Source of the DNA: Nitrospirota bacterium
GTDB lineage: Bacteria > Nitrospirota > Nitrospiria > Nitrospirales > Nitrospiraceae
Length of the DNA stretch: 64,000 bases
Assembly (NCBI GenBank): GCA_004296885.1
Contig: SCVN01000014.1
Span: 1-64,000, forward strand
Direction of reading: 5' to 3'
Within the stretch, counting starts at the first letter, position 1, and each line of letters starts with the position of its first letter. Both the position numbers and the translations under genes were made by a program. Under the pieces are notes generated by a model. It was given only the letters and a program-made list of their open reading frames with translations. It was not told where the DNA came from and did no database searches. This document shows positions 50,093 through 57,797 of this stretch, piece after piece.

Positions 50093-51067
50093 ATGAAGAG
50101 GAAGAGTATGACGAGACAGTTGGAGCCGATTGACTTGATGGTTGCCGTGGGCCTGTTTGCCACGGTACTCGGAGGTTTGGGCCTGTTCGCCGTCACGAAC
50201 GGCGGTATGGAGGCCGGTTTGTCCGGAGCGTGGGGAGTGGAGCGATCGGCAGGCGAAGCGGGCCAGGTGGACCCGATGCAATGGGTCCAGCCGGCGTTAG
50301 GCGCCGCCATCGTGAACGTCTCGCGGTTGGAGCGGGAGGCCTACCAGGAGATGGTCGCCGCTTCGGCGGATCTGCAACGTGCGCGCGTGGTCGACGTATA
50401 CCTGCAATCCGCCCCCTCGGACTATATCGGGCGGATCGGCGCCTATGCCCGTCTTGCGGAGGCCGATCACGCGGCCAGGCTGCAATTTGTCATGGGCCGT
50501 CGCATCGTGGACACCACGGCACGGGGGATGCGAGCCGGAGTCTATCAGCTGCCGATGCTGGGAGAGCGGCACAACCGCCGCATGATTCGCACCACGGAGT
50601 TGTCCGCCATCCGTCTGGATGAACAGTACCGGTCAGCCCATGAACCGTTGCTGGGCGCGGAAATTGTGGCGGCGACACAGGCGCGCCGCCAGATGGAGGG
50701 CCGCATCCAGCAACGGCTCGGACAGGCCATCGTTCGGATGGTCAAGAGGGAGGAGGATTACCGAGAGGCCCTGGCCGGCGCTCAGGAGCAACTGGCAACC
50801 CTGGTCCTGGCGTCGATGCACCAGGAATTGATCGCCGACCGCTTTGCCAGGCTGGCCGCAGCGGACGCCGAGCCCGTGAGTCAGGCTGCCGTTGTGGCCG
50901 GCCCCCGGTCCTGGCCGGAGATTCCCATGGGGATCATGGTGGCTTCCTTCTTCGGATTGATCGGGATCTTTTGCATCGGTCTGTCGACGCCGAGCGATCG
51001 TCGGAGGGCCATTCCGCCGGACGCTGCCACGGAGCCGGCTGCGGTGTCTCGCAAGACCGCGGCATAG
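50093..51067 (+). CDS. two-helix membrane protein with large helical exported domain
   Basis: 324 aa. Membrane helices lie at about 14-36 (LMVAVGLFATVLGGLGLFAV) and about 276-297 (IPMGIMVASFFGLIGIFCIG), with roughly 235 helical residues between them. The middle is rich in Ala, Arg and Glu with many His/Met (ARLAEADHAARLQFVMGRRI, LPMLGERHNRRMIRTT). Topology would place it in the periplasm. No family is recognised. It is first of eight co-directional genes, all for membrane or exported proteins. Confidence 0.72.
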   Translation: MKRKSMTRQLEPIDLMVAVGLFATVLGGLGLFAVTNGGMEAGLSGAWGVERSAGEAGQVDPMQWVQPALGAAIVNVSRLEREAYQEMVAASADLQRARVVDVYLQSAPSDYIGRIGAYARLAEADHAARLQFVMGRRIVDTTARGMRAGVYQLPMLGERHNRRMIRTTELSAIRLDEQYRSAHEPLLGAEIVAATQARRQMEGRIQQRLGQAIVRMVKREEDYREALAGAQEQLATLVLASMHQELIADRFARLAAADAEPVSQAAVVAGPRSWPEIPMGIMVASFFGLIGIFCIGLSTPSDRRRAIPPDAATEPAAVSRKTAA

Positions 51068-51094
51068 GCATAGCAGAAACAGGGGAGGTGACCC

Positions 51095-51274
51095 ATGTCG
51101 TGGGGCTATTGGGGCATCTTGGCGGGAGTCGTAACCCTGCTCGGGGTCTTGTTCGTCTGCATGGAGTTGCTCTATGCCGGCGCCAGAGGGGCGGCAAGGG
51201 AGAACGGCTCCGGGGCGGACGAGAGTCGGGGCGGGAGTCAGACGGCCGCCTCCGACGCGAAGCACGCAGCCTAG
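51095..51274 (+). CDS. 59-aa single-pass membrane protein
   Basis: MSWGYWGILAGVVTLLGVLF begins the protein; one membrane helix (about 7-28) precedes a polar, Ser/Ala/Gly-rich tail. GGGAGGTG lies 5 nt before the ATG, an excellent ribosome site, and the stop is TAG at 51272. The size and aromatic N-terminus recall small accessory subunits of respiratory or membrane complexes (CydX/CcoQ-like in size only). It is probably a partner of the preceding two-helix protein (inference). Confidence 0.72.
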   Translation: MSWGYWGILAGVVTLLGVLFVCMELLYAGARGAARENGSGADESRGGSQTAASDAKHAA

Positions 51275-51373
51275 CCGGATGCGAGCCTGATGGTCGGTTA
51301 ACGGAGGCGCAACCCGGCGCCGGCGCAAACCAGGCCCAAGCCGAGCGTGCGGCGCGCGGGGCGCGAGAGGTTG

Positions 51374-51553
51374 ATGATGGTGGAGTTGATCGGGCTGGTC
51401 ACCATGAGCGCGCTCGTGTGGGTGCTGCATGGCAGCATGGCCAACGAAAGCGACGCGGAGCGGCGCCGGCTCACGAGGCTGGGCACGTCTCCTTTTGCCG
51501 AGATGGCCGGGCAACAAGAGGAGACCGCCGCAGGTACACGCGTTGCCGCCTGA
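51374..51553 (+). CDS. 59-aa single-pass membrane protein
   Basis: MMVELIGLVTMSALVWVLHG starts the protein; a single helix at about 3-20 precedes a charged tail (NESDAERRRLTRLG). GAGAGG lies 4 nt before the ATG; an upstream ATG at 51347 is less well placed. It is the second small membrane protein in the cluster, with the same one-helix-plus-polar-tail plan. Confidence 0.62.
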   Translation: MMVELIGLVTMSALVWVLHGSMANESDAERRRLTRLGTSPFAEMAGQQEETAAGTRVAA

Positions 51554-51642
51554 CGGCTGGGCGCCGAGGCGCCTGTGCGGGTCGCGAGCCGGGAAGCGAC
51601 TCTCTCTCGGCCAATATTCACCGTGTGGAAGGGGAGGGAAGC

Positions 51643-52008
51643 ATGATGCGAGTCGTTCTGACCATAGGGAACGTGATTGCCCTGTCCATGCTGGCCGCGA
51701 CGCTGCCGTGCGTGTCGGTTGCGGCCGCCGGTGAACAGCCGATGGATATTATGGGCACGCAAGGGTCTTTGCAGACCGACACCCAGCCGATGAACCTGGA
51801 AACCCAGTCGGCGCCCTCTCGCGATGTTCGGACCAGAGGCGAGCTGGGCAAGGGGCAGGAGATTCCCATGCGTGTGCCGGAAGGAGAGGGCGCGCATCTG
51901 CTCGCGCCGGAGTCCAAGCATTTCCTGTTCATGGGGGATGCCTCGGTGAACGCCGAGTTGTTGGAGCAGTTCAGGATCCAGGACGAAATTTCCAGCTATG
52001 CATTCTGA
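51643..52008 (+). CDS. exported protein, unknown
   Basis: 121 aa. Signal peptide about 1-29 (ending VAAAGEQ), then a polar, largely unstructured chain with Met- and Gln-rich spacing (GTQGSLQTDTQPMNLETQSA) and a more ordered end (HFLFMGDASVNAELLEQFRI). GGGGAGGG lies 4 nt before the first of two ATGs. No family recognised. Confidence 0.68.
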   Translation: MMRVVLTIGNVIALSMLAATLPCVSVAAAGEQPMDIMGTQGSLQTDTQPMNLETQSAPSRDVRTRGELGKGQEIPMRVPEGEGAHLLAPESKHFLFMGDASVNAELLEQFRIQDEISSYAF

Positions 52009-52060
52009 GGCGGGCAGAGGCGGGTCAGCCCGCCGAGGAAGGCGAGGGAGGGAGGACACC

Positions 52061-52447
52061 ATGCGAACCAGGATGCGCGCGACGTGTTCGATGACGCTCG
52101 GCCTCGCGGTGGTGTTGGGCATGTTGGCAGGGGGTATTGCGCTGGCGCAAGCGACCTGGGTGGATGAGATCGTCAACTCGGTCGCCTTCTACAAGACCAA
52201 CTATCCCGGTTCCAATTGGGAGCCCTATCAGCAGTCGCTTACGCGTGTTCGTGAGGCGGTGGGCCGCGGGGATCAACCGGTCGTTCGGAATGAGATGGGG
52301 AAGTTCTTCAAGATGCTGCAGGGGCGGGCCCATGGAATCAACGATGTCGCGGCGGACGAGCTCTTCAACTTTGCGGTTATGGTGACGCCCATCCAGGAGT
52401 TCAATATTGCCGTCCCGGCTCCTGCGGGATCGGGCGGGGGATTCTAA
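52061..52447 (+). CDS. exported helical protein, unknown
   Basis: 128 aa. Signal peptide about 1-30 (ending ALAQA), then a compact helical domain (TWVDEIVNSVAFYKTNYPGS, YQQSLTRVREAVGRGDQPVV, ELFNFAVMVTPIQEFNIAVP) ending in SGGGF. GGGAGGGAGG lies before the ATG. No family recognised; it is likely periplasmic. Confidence 0.7.
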   Translation: MRTRMRATCSMTLGLAVVLGMLAGGIALAQATWVDEIVNSVAFYKTNYPGSNWEPYQQSLTRVREAVGRGDQPVVRNEMGKFFKMLQGRAHGINDVAADELFNFAVMVTPIQEFNIAVPAPAGSGGGF

Positions 52448-52547
52448 CCACGTGCGGCGCAGGCCGCGAGCGGGTGGCCGACGGATGGCGCGGCCATGCG
52501 TCGGCTGCTCGCTCGGGGATGGAAAGGGTTCAGGGAGGAGGTGCCCA

Positions 52548-53057
52548 ATGGTGACAATCGGGCATCGAGTCGTGTTGGCGTCCGCGGTCATGGTGGCGCT
52601 CGTCTTTTCCGCCGCTGTCGGGCAAGCCGACGAGTCGATGATGGGAATCCATTACGGCTTCAGCGGAGTGATCTCGAAGATCCAGTCCGGCGTGCTGTTC
52701 GTGCAGACTCCCGGGAGTCTGCAGCCTCGCACCATCAGCCCCAACAAAGCCGATCGCGTCGGCTTGCATGAAGCGAACGTTGGGGACTCAGTCCTCATGG
52801 TGGTGGATTCCGGAAACGTGTTGCTGGACGTGACGACGGCCGGACGTTCCTTCGCCGATCATCGCCTCATTGTCGGCACGCTCCACTACGCCGATCCCTA
52901 TTGGGGAGAGATTCAGCTGTCGACGCCCGAGGGATTCGAGCGTTTCGAAGTGGATGCGCTCGCGGGCAGTAAGCTCTCCGTGTTTCAGCCCGGGTCTCCC
53001 GTAGCGGTCGAGCTTGATGCCGATAACGTTATGATCGACATCCATCGGTCCCGGTAA
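52548..53057 (+). CDS. exported beta-rich protein, unknown
   Basis: 169 aa. Signal peptide about 1-27 (ending GQADE), then a beta-strand-rich domain (HYGFSGVISKIQSGVLFVQT, GDSVLMVVDSGNVLLDVTTA, SPVAVELDADNVMIDIHRS) that looks like an OB- or SH3-like barrel. AGGGAGGAGG lies upstream of the ATG. No family recognised. Confidence 0.72.
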   Translation: MVTIGHRVVLASAVMVALVFSAAVGQADESMMGIHYGFSGVISKIQSGVLFVQTPGSLQPRTISPNKADRVGLHEANVGDSVLMVVDSGNVLLDVTTAGRSFADHRLIVGTLHYADPYWGEIQLSTPEGFERFEVDALAGSKLSVFQPGSPVAVELDADNVMIDIHRSR

Positions 53058-53201
53058 GTGAAGGTGCCGGCCCGCGCGTCTTGACTTCACCGGTGGCCGA
53101 CCGTACGATCCGCCTGTGCGCATTCCCGCGGCCGCGCAACGCGTCCACGGGGATGCGTCGGTGGAGGCCTTCCCACAAGACAGAGGCGCAGGAACGACAT
53201 C

Positions 53202-53990
53202 ATGGCTGGTTGCCTGCGGTGGATTGTCGCATCGTGGCTGGTCATCGCCGTGGCCGGCTGGGCATGCAGCGATGTTGTCCGAGCGAAGGACCAGCGGCCG
53301 GAGCTCGGCGTTCCCCTTCAAACCATCCTTGAACTCGAAACGACGGCCCGCCTCCTCGCGGTTCTGCTGAATGCGGGGCGGGCCGTCGTCAACGACAATC
53401 AAGAACTGCTCGACGATCCGACCAAAGGCAACAAAGGCTTTACGCCGGAGGTGTTCGAGCATCAGTTGATGGACATGTTTCGCGCCCATGCGTTGATTGA
53501 TCTGCGGGAGTTGTCGGCGGCCCGGCTGCCTCAGCGGACCAAGGATCTCTTGCTGGCCTTGGTCGAGGTCAGCACACAGGTCGTCGCCGAGTCGCAAGAT
53601 GCGATCAATCGCCGGGGCGTGGGGTTCAAGGGATTCATTCCCGCCGTCTTCGGCACCCGCGTGGCCGGGCGGTTTGCCGAACGCACGGGGGTTCGGCTGA
53701 AGCAGACCTCGCTGCAACCGCGCAACCCCGCCAATGCGCCGGATGCGTTTGAGCAGGCGGCCCTGGAACAATTCGCCGACCCCTCCCATCCTCGTGAGCG
53801 AGTGATCAGCGAAGTGGCGGCCAGGGACAAGGCGCTGCGACTCCTGTTTCCCCTGTACGCGACGCGGGGCTGTCTGGTTTGTCACGGAGAGCCGAAAGGC
53901 GAGCCAGATCAAACCGGCAATCCCAAAGAAGGGTGGCGGTTGGGGCAGAACGCCGGTGCCATCAGCGTCACCTTGCCGGTCCACCGATGA
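53202..53990 (+). CDS. Tll0287-like (DUF3365) mono-heme exported protein
   Basis: 262 aa. The N-terminal hydrophobic segment (about 6-26) may be a signal or anchor. The soluble domain is PAS-like/helical as in Tll0287/DUF3365 (FIPAVFGTRVAGRFAERTGV, PRNPANAPDAFEQAALEQFA, DKALRLLFPLYATRGCLVCH). One CLVCH heme site lies near the C-terminal end, as in that family. Members are thought to be periplasmic heme sensors or redox proteins. The next gene overlaps by four bases (ATGA), so the protease fusion downstream is made with it. Confidence 0.83.
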   Translation: MAGCLRWIVASWLVIAVAGWACSDVVRAKDQRPELGVPLQTILELETTARLLAVLLNAGRAVVNDNQELLDDPTKGNKGFTPEVFEHQLMDMFRAHALIDLRELSAARLPQRTKDLLLALVEVSTQVVAESQDAINRRGVGFKGFIPAVFGTRVAGRFAERTGVRLKQTSLQPRNPANAPDAFEQAALEQFADPSHPRERVISEVAARDKALRLLFPLYATRGCLVCHGEPKGEPDQTGNPKEGWRLGQNAGAISVTLPVHR

Positions 53991-55612
53991 AGCCCCTCGC
54001 GATTCTCTTGGGATTGTCGGTACTGTGCGGGACGGGCCACGCGGCCGCCGAGAGTCCCGGCCAACCGGCGGAAAAGCCGGCCGGCACGGGCGTGATCGTG
54101 CATTCCGAAGGCTACATCCTGACGGCGCATCACGTCATCGCCAGTGCGCGCCGCATCGTGGTCGTGACCTCCGGAGAAGTCCGCAATCCCGCCGTCGTCG
54201 TCAGCGCGGATCGAGACCAGGATCTGGCCTTGCTCAAGATCGAATCCGTCGGGCTCTCGGAGGCCTCGCTGGGCTACGCGGGCGCGGTTCGGCTCGACCA
54301 GGAAGTCATCGTCGCCGGGTTTTCATTCGGCCTCCGGGAACTGTCCGTCTCCCGCGGACGGATCGCCGCCGTCCGCACCAAGGGGGTGAGGCGGGTCTTC
54401 CAGATCGATGCGGCCATCAATCCCGGCAACAGCGGCGGAGCGGTCTACAATCGCCGGGGCGAGGTCATTGGGATCGTGACGACCAAGTTCAACCATCCCT
54501 CGGGGATCGTTCCTGAAGGGATGGCCTTTGCCGTGCCGATCAGCTACGCGACCCCCTTGTTGGCCAACATTCCGGAGTTCGACTTCGGCGCGATCGGCGC
54601 GGTGACCAGGAACAGCAAGAAGCGGACGGACAAGGCGCGCGAGGGCGAGAAGCTGGTGCATGAGCTGGCTCGGACCGCCGTGCGTATCGAAACGGCGGTC
54701 GTTCCCGAGCCTGCCGTCTCCGCGCCGAGTCCCGTCGGGCCCATCGCCGGCCGGGTCGGCGCCGAACCGAAGCGGGAGCCGAGTCCGGCCGCCAGGCCGG
54801 GGACTGGGCGGGAACCGGTGCCGGATGGGGCGGCCGATGGGGGCGCGATCGCCGCCGTCAATCAACAGCTGGCGATGCTCCAGCAGGAGGAACTGCGCGC
54901 CCTTGCGCAGCGGGGCCTGACCCCGCCGGACGGCATGGCCTTGGTGCCGGCGGGAGCCTTCATCATGGGGGGCGAGGATGGACCGTCGGATGCGAGACCG
55001 GTGCGGCACCCCCATCTCAGCTCGTACTGGCTCGATACCTATGAAGTGACCAACCGCCGGTATGCGCAATGCGTGCAAAGCGGCATCTGCACGAAACCCA
55101 AAGATCCCAAACCCTTCGAGGATCCGCAGCGAGCGGAACACCCGGTGACGAATGTGACCTGGATGCAGGCGAGAACCTATTGCCACTGGAACGGTCGGCG
55201 GCTGCCGACCGAAGCGGAGTGGGAAAAAGCGGCCCGAGGAACAGACGGACGTCACTATCCCTGGGGCAATTCCTTCGAGGTCCTGAAGCATCGGGTGAAA
55301 GAGAGCGCGCTCAAGGTCGGCGCCAATGGAACGGAGCCGGTGGGAAGCCAGCCCTGGACCAGGTCTCCGTATGGAGTGCATGATCTGGTCGGCAATGTCT
55401 GGGAATGGGTCCAGGACTGGTATGCGGAGGATTCGTATGCCTCCGCGTCCTCGCTGGATCCGCAAGGTCCCTTGCGGGGCTCGTTCCGCGTCCTGCGGGG
55501 CGGGGATTGGAGCCAGGGGCCGCTCGAATTGCGGGCCAGTTATCGCGGGTGGGACGAGATGACCTATTGGGGGCCGGCGCTGGGCTTTCGTTGCGCGGAC
55601 GACGTGTCCTGA
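53987..55612 (+). CDS. trypsin-like protease fused to FGE-sulfatase (SUMF1-like) domain
   Basis: 541 aa, exported (signal peptide about 1-20). The N-terminal S1C/HtrA-type protease has H (LTAHHVIAS), D (DQDLALLKI) and S ([11 protein letters not shown]), a full triad, but no PDZ domain. A linker of about 110 residues follows. The C-terminal FGE-sulfatase fold (about 325-541: DGMALVPAGAFIMGGEDGPS, LDTYEVTNRRYAQCVQ, GVHDLVGNVWEWVQDWY, FRVLRGGDW) is present; the paired catalytic Cys of true formylglycine-generating enzymes is not seen, so it may be a binding module. It is coupled to the heme protein upstream. Confidence 0.88.
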   Translation: MKPLAILLGLSVLCGTGHAAAESPGQPAEKPAGTGVIVHSEGYILTAHHVIASARRIVVVTSGEVRNPAVVVSADRDQDLALLKIESVGLSEASLGYAGAVRLDQEVIVAGFSFGLRELSVSRGRIAAVRTKGVRRVFQIDAAINPGNSGGAVYNRRGEVIGIVTTKFNHPSGIVPEGMAFAVPISYATPLLANIPEFDFGAIGAVTRNSKKRTDKAREGEKLVHELARTAVRIETAVVPEPAVSAPSPVGPIAGRVGAEPKREPSPAARPGTGREPVPDGAADGGAIAAVNQQLAMLQQEELRALAQRGLTPPDGMALVPAGAFIMGGEDGPSDARPVRHPHLSSYWLDTYEVTNRRYAQCVQSGICTKPKDPKPFEDPQRAEHPVTNVTWMQARTYCHWNGRRLPTEAEWEKAARGTDGRHYPWGNSFEVLKHRVKESALKVGANGTEPVGSQPWTRSPYGVHDLVGNVWEWVQDWYAEDSYASASSLDPQGPLRGSFRVLRGGDWSQGPLELRASYRGWDEMTYWGPALGFRCADDVS

Positions 55613-55648
55613 CAACCATCTCTCATGCCCTCATGGCCGGCCATGGGG

Positions 55649-56338
55649 TTAATTGGTGAAGGGCGTGATGATGGCCGAGACCTCGTTGCGCAACACGAGG
55701 GTCAAGGCTTGCGGGGCCGACTGATCGCCGTGCGCCAAGGCCAGGAGAGAGCAAAGTTGCGGCACGGCGTCCGGGGGGAATGCCAGCAGAACCGGGAATT
55801 CGAAGAGCGGGAGCAGGGGCTGGGCGGTGGCCAGGCGAAGCCTGAGGGCCATCAGAATGTCCCGGAGGCGCATCGCTTGCTGGTCTTCCGGTGCCTCCTG
55901 GGTTGTGGCCACGGCCAGGTCCCAGAGGGCTTTGGTGAAGCCCACCGGAAGGGACAAGCCCAGCGCCTGAGCCTGCGCCGTCACATCCACGAGCAGACCC
56001 GCTTGCACCGCTTCCTCACGGGACTGCAGCAGGGTGCGTAAATCCGTCCGTCCCGCCTCCGATGCGTCTGCGTGACGCTCCGTGAGCGATGTCGGGGACA
56101 GTCCTGCCTCCGACAGCCGCTCGTCCGGGAGGGCTGCCGATTCGGCCGCACCGGCCGGCGCAAGATTCACAGCCTCTCCCTGATCCTCACCCTGCTTGCG
56201 CAGGACGCTTATGAGGCCTTCATACACGGAGCGGGCCGCCTGCGACCATTCGGGGTTGGACGGAAGCCCTCGAAAAGCCGCTTCCGCCGCTTTTCGCTCG
56301 TCATGGGTCAAGGTGCGAGGTGGTATACCGTATGACAT
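55649..56338 (-). CDS. hypothetical cytoplasmic protein
   Basis: 229 aa with no signal or membrane segment. The N-terminal third is polar; the C-terminal half (LLVDVTAQAQALGLSLPVGF, MRLRDILMALRLRLATAQPL) has a faint likeness to DUF6573-type proteins seen on plasmids (low confidence). It starts at an ATG without a clear Shine-Dalgarno. It ends just upstream of nothing else on this strand, after the signalling gene block. Confidence 0.55.
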   Translation of the reverse strand: MSYGIPPRTLTHDERKAAEAAFRGLPSNPEWSQAARSVYEGLISVLRKQGEDQGEAVNLAPAGAAESAALPDERLSEAGLSPTSLTERHADASEAGRTDLRTLLQSREEAVQAGLLVDVTAQAQALGLSLPVGFTKALWDLAVATTQEAPEDQQAMRLRDILMALRLRLATAQPLLPLFEFPVLLAFPPDAVPQLCSLLALAHGDQSAPQALTLVLRNEVSAIITPFTN

Positions 56339-56369
56339 GGATAGGGAGATAAAGCCCGGCCCGGGGATG

Positions 56370-57755
56370 TCAAGAGGGGGGGGAGGCGGGACCGCCCTTC
56401 AGCGTGGCACCCGTCTGCCGCTGGAGGAGACGATCCAGCGCGGTGAGCCTTGCCAGGGGATCGTGCGGCGATCCGGTCGTGATCTCGGCGGACGCCTGTA
56501 GGCCCGCAAAGGAATGGAGCGAGCTTCCCTCCGGCACCAGGGCCTGGATCGGCGTCCGTGGCGCCAGCGAGGTCCGTGAACGGAGAAACACGACGAGGTG
56601 GCGCCTGACCTCCTCTGAGTCGGGATTGGCCAGGAGGATGACGCCCGTCGCGCCGGGCAGGCATTGTTCCCACAAGGGCCAGAACCTGGCTTCGATCCGC
56701 AGGGCGACCAGGTGCAAGACCGTGCTCGCGGAAATGCGGACGCGCCCCACATCGGTCCGATACGTGGGTTTGGGTTCTTCGATCCCGATCGACGCCCACC
56801 GTGACGGGGATAAGGTCTTGACCAAGTGGTGAATGACCTCGCTTTTGCCTGAACGGCGAACGCCGGCAACCAGGATTCGCAGGGGCACGATCGGCTGGGT
56901 TTCGAACGGAGCCCGGTCGGCGAGCTGTCGGGCGGCGATCGCGTCCAGCCGCTCCACAACCTGCCGCGCCAGTCCGGACGGCTGGTCCGTGCCGTCCGCT
57001 TTATCCTGGACCGGGACGTGGGCGGCGGTGTGCTCGTGGGCTTCCAGGGCCAGCAGGTCTCGCAGCAGCAGGTTCGCCAGGCTGGCGGTGATCGGCAGAC
57101 GGTCCGGGGTGGCACCGGGGAGGAACAGGAAGCGGCCGGTTTTCCAGCCCAGGAGGATAAAGAGCGGCTCTTCCCGCTTCGGTGAGCGGATGTCGGCATC
57201 CACGATCACCCCCTCCTGAAAATAGAGGGTCGCCGTCCGCTCCCCGTGGCTCAAGACCAGACCCCCGGTCCGTTGCTGCAGCTCCAGCGTCTGGATCAGG
57301 TCCAGCAGGTCCACGTCCTCGATCCGCCCGCTGGGCCCGATCTCCTCCAGCGGTACCTGTCTGGCCAGCTGCACACGGTCGATGAGCTGCTCGACGCTTT
57401 GGGCGAGGCGTTCCAGAGGGCAGGGCTTGGTCAGGTAGTCGTCCGATCCGACTTTTCGGGCCTTCACGCGATCCATCGCCCGATCGAGGCCAGTCAGGAA
57501 GATGAACGGAATGGTCTTGGTGGCCGGATCGCGTCTGAGGCGGCTGCACAACTCGAAGCCGTTGAGCCCCGGCATGGCGATGTCGGCGATCACGATATCC
57601 GGCGGCTCCTCCGCGACCATGCGGAGCGCCCCGTCTCCGTCCGGCGCCGTCATGACCCGGTAGGCCCGCGCGCTCAGATAGAGCGAGACTACCCGCAGCC
57701 ACTTGGGATCGTCGTCGACCACAAGGATTGTCGGCGCCAGGGCTTGGGTCGCCAC
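56370..57755 (-). CDS. receiver-DUF4388-GTPase-like signalling protein
   Basis: 461 aa. The N-terminal response-regulator receiver (about 8-125) has phospho-Asp in DIVIADIAMPG and Lys in YLTKP. A DUF4388/PATAN-like domain (about 135-250; GRIEDVDLLDLIQTLELQQR) follows. A C-terminal P-loop domain (about 285-445) has Walker A VAGVRRSGKSEVIHHL and resembles small Ras/MglA-type GTPases (later motifs are weak). Such proteins link two-component signals to polarity or motility in other bacteria. GTG start with GAGGAGGGGG upstream. It lies 42 bp after clpX on the same strand. Confidence 0.83.
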   Translation of the reverse strand: MATQALAPTILVVDDDPKWLRVVSLYLSARAYRVMTAPDGDGALRMVAEEPPDIVIADIAMPGLNGFELCSRLRRDPATKTIPFIFLTGLDRAMDRVKARKVGSDDYLTKPCPLERLAQSVEQLIDRVQLARQVPLEEIGPSGRIEDVDLLDLIQTLELQQRTGGLVLSHGERTATLYFQEGVIVDADIRSPKREEPLFILLGWKTGRFLFLPGATPDRLPITASLANLLLRDLLALEAHEHTAAHVPVQDKADGTDQPSGLARQVVERLDAIAARQLADRAPFETQPIVPLRILVAGVRRSGKSEVIHHLVKTLSPSRWASIGIEEPKPTYRTDVGRVRISASTVLHLVALRIEARFWPLWEQCLPGATGVILLANPDSEEVRRHLVVFLRSRTSLAPRTPIQALVPEGSSLHSFAGLQASAEITTGSPHDPLARLTALDRLLQRQTGATLKGGPASPPS

Positions 57756-57797
57756 GCGGCCCCCTCCTCAGCCGGAACAGCCCGGTGCGGGCACCCG

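Noticed and set aside
49741-50133. possible small gene before the exported-protein cluster
   Set aside because: No ribosome site and composition unlike the neighbours; it is better read as a structured leader. A c-di-GMP riboswitch was considered, but its conserved core was not found.
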